The translations under genes were made by a program, and so were the position numbers. From Sphingomonas parva (ex Maeng et al. 2020) (lineage in GTDB: Bacteria; Pseudomonadota; Alphaproteobacteria; Sphingomonadales; Sphingomonadaceae): a stretch of 64,000 bases of DNA. Location: the NCBI RefSeq assembly GCF_004564275.1, contig NZ_SPDV01000013.1, forward strand, positions 1-64,000, read 5' to 3'. The notes beneath the pieces were generated by a model. The model had not been told where the DNA came from and ran no database searches. It worked only from the letters and a program-made list of their open reading frames with translations. Below, one piece after another: positions 36,347 through 44,308 of this stretch (position 1 is the stretch's first letter; each line of letters starts with the position of its first letter).

Positions 36347-36960
36347 GAATATTCTCCTCCCTCCGCAAGAACGAGCGCGGCGTCACCGCCGTCGAATTCT
36401 CGGTTCTGGCACTGCCCCTGTTCGTGCTGATCGCCGGCAGCATCGAGTTCGGCGTCAACATGTTCGCCAAGGCCAATCTCGACGGGACGCTGCGTGAGGC
36501 GGCCCGCATGTCGACCACCGGAGACCCGGCGATCACCGGCCAGAACGGCGAGCTGATCGACGCGTTCGTGCGCAAGCGCGCGGCGATCGTCGGCAACGCC
36601 ACGGTGGAGATCGACAAGAAATTCTATGACCGGCTCGACCAGGTCGGCCAGCCGGAGAAGAAGCTCAGCGGCGGCGCGGCGCCGCCTTATTGCTGGGAGG
36701 ACGTGAACGGCAACCGCCGCTGGGACCTCGATCCCGGGCGCGCCGGTACCGGCGGCGCTGAGGACATTGTCAATTATCGGGTGAACCTCAGCTACCCGGC
36801 GCTGTTTCCGCTGATCACGAACATGGTGACCGACAAGGACCGGCTGACCCTCTCCTCCCAGATCAGCCTGCGCAACGAGCCGTTCGCCGGGGGCACCGAT
36901 CTCGAGATCAAGACCTGCTGCATCTCGGCGGCGGAGGGCAACCCCGTCACCTGTCCTTGA
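36343..36960 (+). CDS. TadE-like pseudopilin-type membrane protein
   Basis: 205 residues from ATG 36343, overlapping the TadG stop (ATGA). KNERGVTAVEFSVLALPLFVLIAGSIEFGVNMF is the TadE signature (Glu at position 5 of the hydrophobic helix, as in type IV pilins); the periplasmic part contains CWEDVNGNRRWDLDPGRAGTGGAED and CC near the end. In the Tad system such minor pilins help to build Flp pili. No other Tad machinery lies in the window. Confidence 0.87.
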   Translation: MRIFSSLRKNERGVTAVEFSVLALPLFVLIAGSIEFGVNMFAKANLDGTLREAARMSTTGDPAITGQNGELIDAFVRKRAAIVGNATVEIDKKFYDRLDQVGQPEKKLSGGAAPPYCWEDVNGNRRWDLDPGRAGTGGAEDIVNYRVNLSYPALFPLITNMVTDKDRLTLSSQISLRNEPFAGGTDLEIKTCCISAAEGNPVTCP

Positions 36961-36971
36961 GGAGCACGATC

Positions 36972-37415
36972 GTGAGCCGGAAGACGCTCCACAGCTTGAA
37001 GGGCTCCGAAGAGGGAGTCGCCTTTCTCGAGTTCGCCCTGGCGCTCCCGATCGTCATGGTGGTCACCCTGTACGGGCTCGAGATCGCCTGGATGACGATC
37101 GCCCAACAGAAGGTGAACCAGATCGCCGCCGTGACCGCGGACAATGCCGCGCGGGTTCGCGGCAGGATCGACGAGACCAACATCGCCGAGATCATGGCGG
37201 GCGCGAAGATCGCCGGCGCAAAGATGAAATTCTCTGACCACGGCCGGCTGATCCTGTCTTCGATCCAGCCCAACGCGGCAGGCAGCGGGCAGTGGATCCG
37301 GTGGCAGCGCTGCGAAGGCGTGCTCCGCGCGCCGTCGCGCTACGGGCCCGAGAACAAGGGCAAGAACGACAATACGCTGCGCGGCATCGGACAGGGCGCG
37401 AACCCGATGCGGGCG
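36972..37415 (+). pseudogene. TadE-like gene, 3' end lost at a duplication junction
   Basis: Start GTG 36972 with GAGGAG 6 bp upstream. The pilin-like part is intact: GVAFLEFALALPIVMVVTLYGLEIAWM, then NQIAAVTADNAARVRGRIDE. The frame runs through the first 131-bp unit to GQGANPMRA, where TadE relatives should continue into a conserved beta segment; instead the duplicate is read in a shifted frame and the protein would run on antisense to the neighbouring binding-protein gene as far as 38753. The gene is therefore broken as given. Confidence 0.75.
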
Positions 37416-37545
37416 CGGGCAGTGGATCCGGTGGCAGCGCTGCGAAGGCGTGCTCCGCGCGCCGTCGCGCTACGGGCCCGAGAACAAGGGCAAGAACGAC
37501 AATACGCTGCGCGGCATCGGACAGGGCGCGAACCCGATGCGGGCG
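37285..37545. repeat. Perfect 131-bp tandem duplication at a gene-truncation junction
   Basis: 37285-37415 and 37415-37545 are identical over 131 bp (period 130, sharing one base). No mismatch is visible. To the left lies a TadE-like gene read rightward; from 37546 a sugar-binding-protein gene read leftward, both cut at the junction. The period is not a multiple of three, so the reading frame is lost. Confidence 0.95.
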
Positions 37546-38699
37546 AGAGGCGCGATGTCCCGCCGATGCGGAAGCGCGGCAAAGGCCGCGCTCTCCACCA
37601 CCGGCTGGAAAGCGGGCAGGTGGCCGGTCCTCGACCAATCGAAATTATGGGCGGCCATGAAGCGAAGCAGCCGCGCCAGCGCCTGCCGCTGCGCCGGCGT
37701 GCGCTCCCGCTTCGGCATCACCCAGGCGTGGCCGTCGACATAGGCCGCCTCGTGTCCCCAGAGGCGCGGATAAGGGTAGACGGCGTAGGCGCCGAACAGC
37801 GCGCGTCCGGGCGTTCGCGATTCCTGCTCGAACGGGCCGAGCATCCAGGTTCCGGTGAGGAACACGCCGCCCTCTCCGTTCATGAAGCTCGCGACCGCCG
37901 CCGGATAATCCTGGTTGCGGGTGGTGAGCCCTTCCCGGTCGATCGTGCGGAACAGCGCGACGACCCGGCGCGCCTCCGGCGTCCGCAGGCGGATGTGGTC
38001 GCGATCGGGGAAGATCGGGGCGTCCTGGGCGAGGAGGTAGGTGTAGAAATTGCGGACGTGCGTGGCCGGGTCGTTGACCTGCGACTGGACGAGATAGGGC
38101 TTGCCGGTCGCGGCCTTGAAGCGGCGGGCATGGGCGAGCAGCTCCTCCGCCGATCGCGGCAGCACCGGCTTGCCGGCGCGCATCAGCCCGGCCCTGGCGA
38201 ACAGAGCGGTATTGACGTGGTAGAGGCCGCCGACCGTGTCCCACGGCAGACCGTAGATCGCCCCGTGCTTGGTCACGCCGCGGCGGGCGGCGACGGTGAA
38301 GTCCTCCGGCCGCACCTCCGCCTCGCGCAGGATCGCATCCATCGGCTCGAGCAGGCCGCGCGACTGATAATCGGAGATCACGCTCTGGTGCATGGTGACG
38401 AGATCGGGCGGATCTCCCGCGGCGATCTGCGCGGCGAGCTGGGCATAGCCGGGCCAGGCGACGACGTTGGTGTCCACCTGGAGATCGGGATTGCGCGCCG
38501 CGAAGCGGTTGATCATCGCGGTGACGATGCCGCACTCGCCTTCGGCCTTGGCGACATCGGTCTCGCGCCCGTAGAGCGCGCCGCATTCCCCGAAGAACCT
38601 CTGGACATAGATCTCCGCCCGCGCTCCCGGATCGCAACCGGCGGTGGGGAGCAGCGCGCCGGCGACCAAAGCGACCGCTGCGAGCTGGCCGAGCCTCAT
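37470..38699 (-). pseudogene. Sugar ABC transporter substrate-binding lipoprotein, C-terminus truncated
   Basis: Begins at ATG 38699 (overlapping the permease stop, ATGA) with a lipoprotein signal LVAGALLPTAGC. Family-1 sugar-binding features are visible: YGLPWDTVGGLYHVNT, GGVFLTGTWMLGPFE. Native sequence ends at about 37546 (AALPHRRDIAPLA); the rest, RIGFAPCPMPRSVLSFLP, is antisense of the TadE gene and stops at 37470. About 384 native residues remain where ~430 are usual, so the last helices are missing. It may still bind ligand poorly or not at all. Confidence 0.75.
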
Positions 38700-39520
38700 C
38701 GCCCGGAGGTCCCGGCGATCGCCCGCACGATCTGCTTCTGGAAGAGCAGATAGACGATCAGGATCGGCAGCGAGGCGAAGACGGCCTGCGCCATCAGGAA
38801 GCCGAGGCCGCTGGTCTGGGCATAGTTCATCTGGGCCGAGGCGAGGCCGACCGTCAGCGTGAAGCGCTCGCTCCTCGTCGCCGAGATCAGCGGCCACCAA
38901 TAATCGTTCCAGGCGGCCAGGAAGGTGAACACGCCGAGCGTCGCCTGCGCCGGCAGCGTGAGGGGCAGCAGCACCTTCCAGAAGATGCGCAGGCGCGATG
39001 CGCCGTCGAGCATCGCCGCCTCGTCCAGCTCGCGCGGGATGGCGCGGAAATATTGGGTCATGAAGAAGACGCCGAACGGCCCCGCCAGGCCGGGCAGGAT
39101 CAGCCCCGGATAGGAATTGTGGAGGTGGAGCGCCGCGAAGAGCTGGTGGCGGGGCAGGATCACGGCCTGCTCGGGAATGGCGAGGCCGAGGAGGACGAAC
39201 ACGAACAGGGTTCGGCGAAACGGGAATTCCAGCCGGGCGAAACCGTAGCCGGCGAGCGAGCAGAGGATGAGCACGCCGATCATCGTGCCGGTCGAGACGA
39301 TCAGGCTGTTGAGCAGCCAGCGGAAGGCCGAGGAGCCCTGCAGGACGGCGCGATAATTCTCCAGCGTATACGGCGCGGAAAAGGCAGTGCCGCTGTCCCG
39401 CATCAGCTCCGAATTCGCTTTCAGCGAGAGCAGCAGGGTCCAGACAAGGGGCGCGGCCATCAACATCGCGCCCAGCACCAGCCCTCCGAGAGCAAGCGGC
39501 GAGAGCCGTCGGGCCGCCAT
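38696..39520 (-). CDS. Carbohydrate ABC transporter permease (UgpE/MalG-like)
   Basis: 274 residues from ATG 39520. Six hydrophobic helices and the EAA loop ELDEAAMLDGASRLRIFWKVLLP, which docks to the ATPase. The order in the operon (ATPase, permease, permease, binding protein) matches sugar importers; the stop overlaps the start of the binding-protein gene. Confidence 0.93.
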   Translation of the reverse strand: MAARRLSPLALGGLVLGAMLMAAPLVWTLLLSLKANSELMRDSGTAFSAPYTLENYRAVLQGSSAFRWLLNSLIVSTGTMIGVLILCSLAGYGFARLEFPFRRTLFVFVLLGLAIPEQAVILPRHQLFAALHLHNSYPGLILPGLAGPFGVFFMTQYFRAIPRELDEAAMLDGASRLRIFWKVLLPLTLPAQATLGVFTFLAAWNDYWWPLISATRSERFTLTVGLASAQMNYAQTSGLGFLMAQAVFASLPILIVYLLFQKQIVRAIAGTSGR

Positions 39521-39522
39521 GC

Positions 39523-40398
39523 TCACTCCCCCTCGCGCGGCCGCGCCGCCCAATATTGCGCGAGCGTGACCAGGAGCACGAGCATGAACAGGATCTCGGC
39601 GGCCGCGGCGGCGTAGCCGAGCTCCCACCGGACGAACGACGCCTCGTAGATGAACAGCACCACCGGACGCGAGGCCCCGCTCGGCCCGCCCGCGGTCAGC
39701 AGTTGCGCCTGGCCGAACAATTGCAGCTGCGCGGCCGTCTGCAGCATGACGACGAGGATCACGGTGCGGCGCAGCGACGGCAGAGTGATGCGCCAGAAGC
39801 GCGTCCAGCGCCCGGCCCGGTCGAGCGCCGCCGCCTCGTAAATGTCTTCCGGGATCTGCTGCAGGCCGGCCAGAAACAGCATCATCGGCAGCCCTATGCT
39901 CCACCAGATGGTGGTCACCGCGAGCGCGGGAATGGCGAGGTTGCGATCGCTGAGGAACGGGATCGGCTCGGCTCCGATCGCCTGCAGGATCTCGGCGACC
40001 AGCCCGGCGTCCGGGGTCAGCACGAAGCGCCAGATCAGGGTGACGATCGTCACCGAGAGGACGGAGGAGGAGAAGAACAGGCCGCGGAGCCAGGCGGCGC
40101 CGCGCGTCGGCCGGTTCAGCGCCAGCGCCAGCGCCAGCGTGATCACGGTCAGCGCCGGGACGATCAGCAGCGTGAGCTTGAAGGTGTTGCCGAGCGCCTG
40201 GTGGAAGACCGGATCGGCGGCGAGGCGCGCGTAATTGTCGATGCCGACGAAGGTGCGCGCGCCAAACAGATCGGCGCGCTGGAAGCTGAGGACGAACCCC
40301 ATCAGCAGCGGGTAGATGAGGATGACGAGATAGACGATCAGGAAGGGCGTGACGAAGGCCAGCCCCTCGAGGCGGCGGGCGGGCCGCCCCGCCGTCAC
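39523..40398 (-). CDS. Carbohydrate ABC transporter permease (UgpA/MalF-like)
   Basis: 291 residues from 40398; stop lies 2 bp before the second permease. LVILIYPLLMGFVLSF begins helix 1, and DIYEAAALDRAGRWTRFWRITLPSL is the EAA loop. Its start overlaps the ATPase stop by 4 bp. Together with the partner permease forms the membrane pore; sugar not predictable. Confidence 0.93.
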   Translation of the reverse strand: MTAGRPARRLEGLAFVTPFLIVYLVILIYPLLMGFVLSFQRADLFGARTFVGIDNYARLAADPVFHQALGNTFKLTLLIVPALTVITLALALALNRPTRGAAWLRGLFFSSSVLSVTIVTLIWRFVLTPDAGLVAEILQAIGAEPIPFLSDRNLAIPALAVTTIWWSIGLPMMLFLAGLQQIPEDIYEAAALDRAGRWTRFWRITLPSLRRTVILVVMLQTAAQLQLFGQAQLLTAGGPSGASRPVVLFIYEASFVRWELGYAAAAAEILFMLVLLVTLAQYWAARPREGE

Positions 40399-41495
40399 GC
40401 GGCAGCGGCCGCGGCGTGGCGGGCGCGGCCGTCCGGCGTGAACAGGTGGACGGCGGCGCCATCGATGCGCAGGCCGATCGTGTCGCCGATCCGCACCCGG
40501 CTTCCGCCCGCGTCCTCGGCGGTGATCGAAAGACCGTCGGCGAGGCGAGCATAAACGAAGGTCCGGTCTCCCAGCCGCTCGACCAGCTCGACCTTCGCCT
40601 CAGGGACCCCGCCCGACGTCTCGACAACCTGCACGTTCTCCGGGCGCACCCCGAGCTCGAGCGGCGCACCGACGGCGAGGCCATCCCGCGGCACCCTGGT
40701 TTCGATGCGTGCCCCCTCTCCCAGGCGCACTGCGGCGAATGCGCTCTCGTCGGCAAGCAGCGAGACCGGCGCCAGAGTCATCGCCGGCGATCCGACAAAG
40801 CGCGCGACGAAGGCGTTCGCGGGCCGGCCGTAGATCTCCATCGGTGCGCCGATCTGCTGGATGGCGCGATCGTGCATCACCACGATCCGGTCGGCGAGGG
40901 TCATCGCTTCGGCCTGATCGTGGGTGACCATGATCACGGCGGCGTCGACCCTCTGGCGCAGCTGGGCGAGCTCGACCCGGGTCCGGGTCCGCAGAGCGGC
41001 GTCGAGGTTGGAGAGAGGCTCATCCAGCAGGAACAGCCTCGGCTGCTTGACGATCGCGCGGCCGATCGCGACGCGCTGGCGCTGTCCGCCGGAGAGCTGT
41101 CCCGGCTTCTTGTCGAGCTGGGTCTCGATCTCCAGGACCCGCGCCGCCTCGTCGATGCGGGCGGCGATCTCCTGGCGCGGCACGCCGGCGTTGCGCAGGC
41201 CGAAGGCCATGTTTTCGCGGACGCTCATGTGCGGGTAGAGCGCATAATGCTGGAACACCATGGCGACGCCGCGATCGCCCGGAGCAAGGGTATCAATCCG
41301 GCGCCCGTCGAGCCGGACCTCGCCTGCATCGGCGGTCTCGAGGCCGGCGATGATCCGCAGCAGGGTGGATTTGCCGCTGCCCGACGGCCCGAGGAAGGCG
41401 ACGAACTCGCGCGCGGCCATGGTCAGCGAGACATCGTCCAGCACCGGCGTCGCGCCATAGGCCTTGCGGACGTTGCTCAGTTCCAGGCTGGCCAA
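40395..41495 (-). CDS. Sugar ABC transporter ATP-binding protein (MalK/UgpC type)
   Basis: 366 residues. Walker A GPSGSGKST, Q-loop FQHYALYPHM, signature LSGGQRQRVAIGRA, Walker B LFLLDEPLSNLD and the switch His in VTHDQ. The C-terminal TOBE/OB region (about 235-366, ELGVRPENVQV) is the regulatory domain of sugar-type ATPases. First gene of the four-gene operon that ends at the truncated binding protein. Confidence 0.95.
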   Translation of the reverse strand: MASLELSNVRKAYGATPVLDDVSLTMAAREFVAFLGPSGSGKSTLLRIIAGLETADAGEVRLDGRRIDTLAPGDRGVAMVFQHYALYPHMSVRENMAFGLRNAGVPRQEIAARIDEAARVLEIETQLDKKPGQLSGGQRQRVAIGRAIVKQPRLFLLDEPLSNLDAALRTRTRVELAQLRQRVDAAVIMVTHDQAEAMTLADRIVVMHDRAIQQIGAPMEIYGRPANAFVARFVGSPAMTLAPVSLLADESAFAAVRLGEGARIETRVPRDGLAVGAPLELGVRPENVQVVETSGGVPEAKVELVERLGDRTFVYARLADGLSITAEDAGGSRVRIGDTIGLRIDGAAVHLFTPDGRARHAAAAAA

Positions 41496-41838
41496 GGAGC
41501 CCCCCCTCTCCCGCCGGAATCTTCACGAGCGCCGCCGCAACGTCAAGGGAGGGCGCGATCTCTACCGGCGGGGAGATCGCCCTTGCTCCTCTCCCGCCCC
41601 TCCTCTATATGCCGCCCCGTCCAGCGGGCGGTAAGCGCCTGTGAAGGCTCGGGATAAGCGCGCGGGGCTGCCATCGGCCGCCTTGACGCGCTCATTTTGC
41701 TTATCCGTTCGCAGTCTTCCAGCGATCGCCGATCGCCCGCGCGGGCAGCCGCATTCGGCATGGGGCCGATGCGGCAGTCGGGTCAAAAGACCGTCGGAGA
41801 CAACCGGCGGCCGGCAAAAAACGAACGAAGGAAGATAC
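41496..41838. other. Divergent intergenic region between ABC operon and rpsA
   Basis: No convincing coding sequence. A TTGACG hexamer at about 41681 is a possible -35 for rpsA, without a good -10 at standard spacing, so the rpsA leader would be about 120 nt. GAAGGAAG precedes the rpsA ATG. Confidence 0.5.
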
Positions 41839-43542
41839 ATGGCCACCACGGCAACGCCTACCCGCGACGATTTCGCGGCGCTCCTCAATCAGACGCTCGG
41901 CGGCGAGAACGAAGGCTTCGAAGGCCGCGTCGTCACCGGCACCGTCACCGCCATCGAGAACGATCACGCGGTGATCGACGTCGGCCTCAAGTCCGAAGGC
42001 CGCGTTCCCCTGCGCGAGTTCGCCGCGCCCGGCCAGAAGGCCGAGCTCAGCGTCGGCGACAAGGTCGAAGTCTATGTCGACCGCGTCGAGAACCACCAGG
42101 GCGAAGCGATGCTCAGCCGCGACCGCGCCCGCCGCGAAGCAGCCTGGGACAAGCTCGAGACCGAATTCACCGCCGGCAACCGCGTCGAGGGCGTGATCTT
42201 CGGCCGCGTCAAGGGCGGCTTCACCGTCGACCTCGGCGGCGCCGTCGCCTTCCTCCCGGGCAGCCAGGTGGACATCCGCCCGGTCCGCGACGTCACCCCG
42301 CTGATGGACATCCCGCAGCCGTTCCAGATCCTGAAGATGGACCGCCGCCGCGGCAACATCGTGGTCTCGCGCCGCGCCATCCTCGAAGAGACCCGCGCCG
42401 AGCAGCGTTCGGGCCTGATCCAGTCGCTCGCCGAAGGCCAGGTGGTCGAAGGCGTGGTCAAGAACATCACCGATTACGGTGCGTTCGTCGATCTCGGCGG
42501 CATCGACGGCCTGCTGCACGTCACCGACATCAGCTACAAGCGCGTCAACCATCCGTCGGAAGTCATCAACATCGGTGATACCGTCCGCGTCCAGATCATC
42601 CGCATCAACCGCGAGACCCAGCGCATCAGCCTGGGCATGAAGCAGCTCGAGGCGGATCCGTGGGAAGGCGCTGGCGCCAAGTATCCGGTCGGCGGCGTGT
42701 TCCGCGGCCGGGTGACCAACATCACCGAGTACGGCGCGTTCGTCGAGCTCGAAGCCGGCATCGAGGGCCTCGTCCACGTCTCCGAGATGAGCTGGACCAA
42801 GAAGAACGTTCACCCGGGCAAGATCGTGTCCACCTCGCAGGAGGTCGACGTGGCCGTGCTCGAGGTCGACGAGGACAAGCGCCGGATCAGCCTCGGGCTC
42901 AAGCAGGCCCAGGCCAATCCGTGGGCGGCCTTCGCCGAGCAGCATCCGGTCGGCACCGAAGTCGAGGGTGAGGTCAAGAACGCCACCGAGTTCGGCCTGT
43001 TCATCGGCCTCGACGGCGATGTCGACGGCATGGTCCACATGTCGGACATCGCCTGGGGCGTCACCGGCGAGGAAGCGCTCAACCTGCACCGCAAGGGTGA
43101 GAGCGTCCGTGCGGTCGTGCTCGACGTCGACGTCGAGAAGGAGCGCATCAGCCTCGGCATGAAGCAGCTCGAGCGCGGCGGCGTCGCCAAGGGCGGCGCG
43201 TCGGGCGGCGTCAACAAGAACGAGACCGTCACCGTCACCGTTCTCGAAGTCCGCGACGGCGGCCTCGAGGTCCAGGTCGGCGACGACGGCGCGACCGGCT
43301 TCATCAAGCGGACCGACCTCGGCCGCGACCGCGACGAGCAGCGTCCGGAGCGTTTCCAGGTCGGCCAGAAGTTCGACGCGATGGTGATCGGCTTCGATCG
43401 CTCGAAGAAGCCGAACTTCTCGGTCAAGGCGCTTCAGATTGCCGAAGAAAAGCAGGCGGTTGCGCAGTACGGCTCGTCCGACTCGGGCGCGTCGCTCGGC
43501 GACATCCTCGGCGAGGCCCTGAAGCAGAAGGCCGACCGCTAA
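41839..43542 (+). CDS. rpsA: 30S ribosomal protein S1
   Basis: 567 residues from ATG 41839; an in-frame codon at 41641 is far upstream and not believed. Six S1 RNA-binding repeats are visible (for example GFEGRVVTGTVTAIENDHAVIDVGLK, GQVVEGVVKNITDYGAFVDLGGIDGLLHVTDIS, GVFRGRVTNITEYGAFVELEAGIEGLVHVSEMSW). It binds mRNA leaders at the small subunit during initiation. Normally adjacent to cmk; here separated. Confidence 0.97.
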   Translation: MATTATPTRDDFAALLNQTLGGENEGFEGRVVTGTVTAIENDHAVIDVGLKSEGRVPLREFAAPGQKAELSVGDKVEVYVDRVENHQGEAMLSRDRARREAAWDKLETEFTAGNRVEGVIFGRVKGGFTVDLGGAVAFLPGSQVDIRPVRDVTPLMDIPQPFQILKMDRRRGNIVVSRRAILEETRAEQRSGLIQSLAEGQVVEGVVKNITDYGAFVDLGGIDGLLHVTDISYKRVNHPSEVINIGDTVRVQIIRINRETQRISLGMKQLEADPWEGAGAKYPVGGVFRGRVTNITEYGAFVELEAGIEGLVHVSEMSWTKKNVHPGKIVSTSQEVDVAVLEVDEDKRRISLGLKQAQANPWAAFAEQHPVGTEVEGEVKNATEFGLFIGLDGDVDGMVHMSDIAWGVTGEEALNLHRKGESVRAVVLDVDVEKERISLGMKQLERGGVAKGGASGGVNKNETVTVTVLEVRDGGLEVQVGDDGATGFIKRTDLGRDRDEQRPERFQVGQKFDAMVIGFDRSKKPNFSVKALQIAEEKQAVAQYGSSDSGASLGDILGEALKQKADR

Positions 43543-43550
43543 GGATCGAG

Positions 43551-43579
43551 GGGCAGGCGGCCGCACCGGTCGCCTGCCC
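43551..43579 (+). terminator. Stem-loop after rpsA
   Basis: A 9-bp stem GGGCAGGCG/CGCCTGCCC lies 8 bp after the rpsA stop. There is no T-run, so it may act in mRNA stability or termination only weakly. Confidence 0.45.
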
Positions 43580-43767
43580 TGAGGCCCTGTGCTTCCGTCC
43601 TGAGATGCGGCAGGTGGCTCGAAACGGGCGATTTTCCGCCGGCGGGACCAGCCGCCTGCCCTTGCCTTTCGGAAAAACTTGCTGTCTAACTTGGATTAGC
43701 GGTGACGGCTTTGGGGGGCCGGCGACCTCTGCTATATTTGTAACGCGATAATTTGGGGGGGTAGCCC

Positions 43768-44067
43768 GTGATCCGTTCCGAGCTGGTCCAGAAACTCTGC
43801 GACGATCATCCCGATCTGACGGGCAAGGAAATCGAGCGGGTGGTTTCCGCCTTCTTCGATTCGATCATCGATCAGCTTCAGCAGGGCGGCCGCGTCGAGC
43901 TTCGCGGCTTCGGCGCCTTCTCGACCCGCGAACGCGATGCGCGCAAGGGGCGCAACCCGCGCACCGGCGACACCGTGGATGTCGACGCCAAGCGCGTCCC
44001 CTATTTCAAGCCGGGCAAGGAAATGCGCGAGCGCCTGAACCTCAGCCAGGTCACGGCCGCGGAATAA
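43768..44067 (+). CDS. ihfB: Integration host factor subunit beta
   Basis: 99 residues from GTG 43768, with a GGGGGGG run 10 bp upstream. RSELVQKLCDDHPDLT and the beta arm KGRNPRTGDTVDVDAKRVPYFKPGKE with the intercalating Pro identify the IHF/HU fold, beta type. It bends DNA at specific sites in recombination and transcription. TATATT at about 43732 could be its -10. Confidence 0.95.
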   Translation: MIRSELVQKLCDDHPDLTGKEIERVVSAFFDSIIDQLQQGGRVELRGFGAFSTRERDARKGRNPRTGDTVDVDAKRVPYFKPGKEMRERLNLSQVTAAE

Positions 44068-44151
44068 CCGCCGGAGCGGCAGCCCCGCGCCCGCTCAGCC
44101 AACGAAACATCTTGCATCGCCGGGCCGCGTAGCGGCACAGCATGCACCGAC

Positions 44152-44238
44152 GCGGGCGTGGCGGAACCGGTAGACGCCGGAGACTTAAAATCTTCTGCCC
44201 TTCGGGGCGTGCGGGTTCGAGTCCCGCCGTCCGCACCA
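44152..44238 (+). tRNA. tRNA-Leu (TAA)
   Basis: Acceptor GCGGGCG/CGTCCGC (one G-U), anticodon loop CTTAAAA (anticodon TAA), long class II variable arm, T-arm GGGTTCGAGTCCC, encoded CCA. Confidence 0.97.
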
Positions 44239-44308
44239 GTCGCTGCTGCTTGCCGCGCCGGATCGTGCCAAGGGCACGCCGCGCCGGCACCGCGCTTGTC
44301 GCCATGCT

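Noticed and set aside
41701-43566. Long antisense frame over rpsA
   Set aside because: It mirrors the repetitive S1 coding sequence and has no recognisable features.
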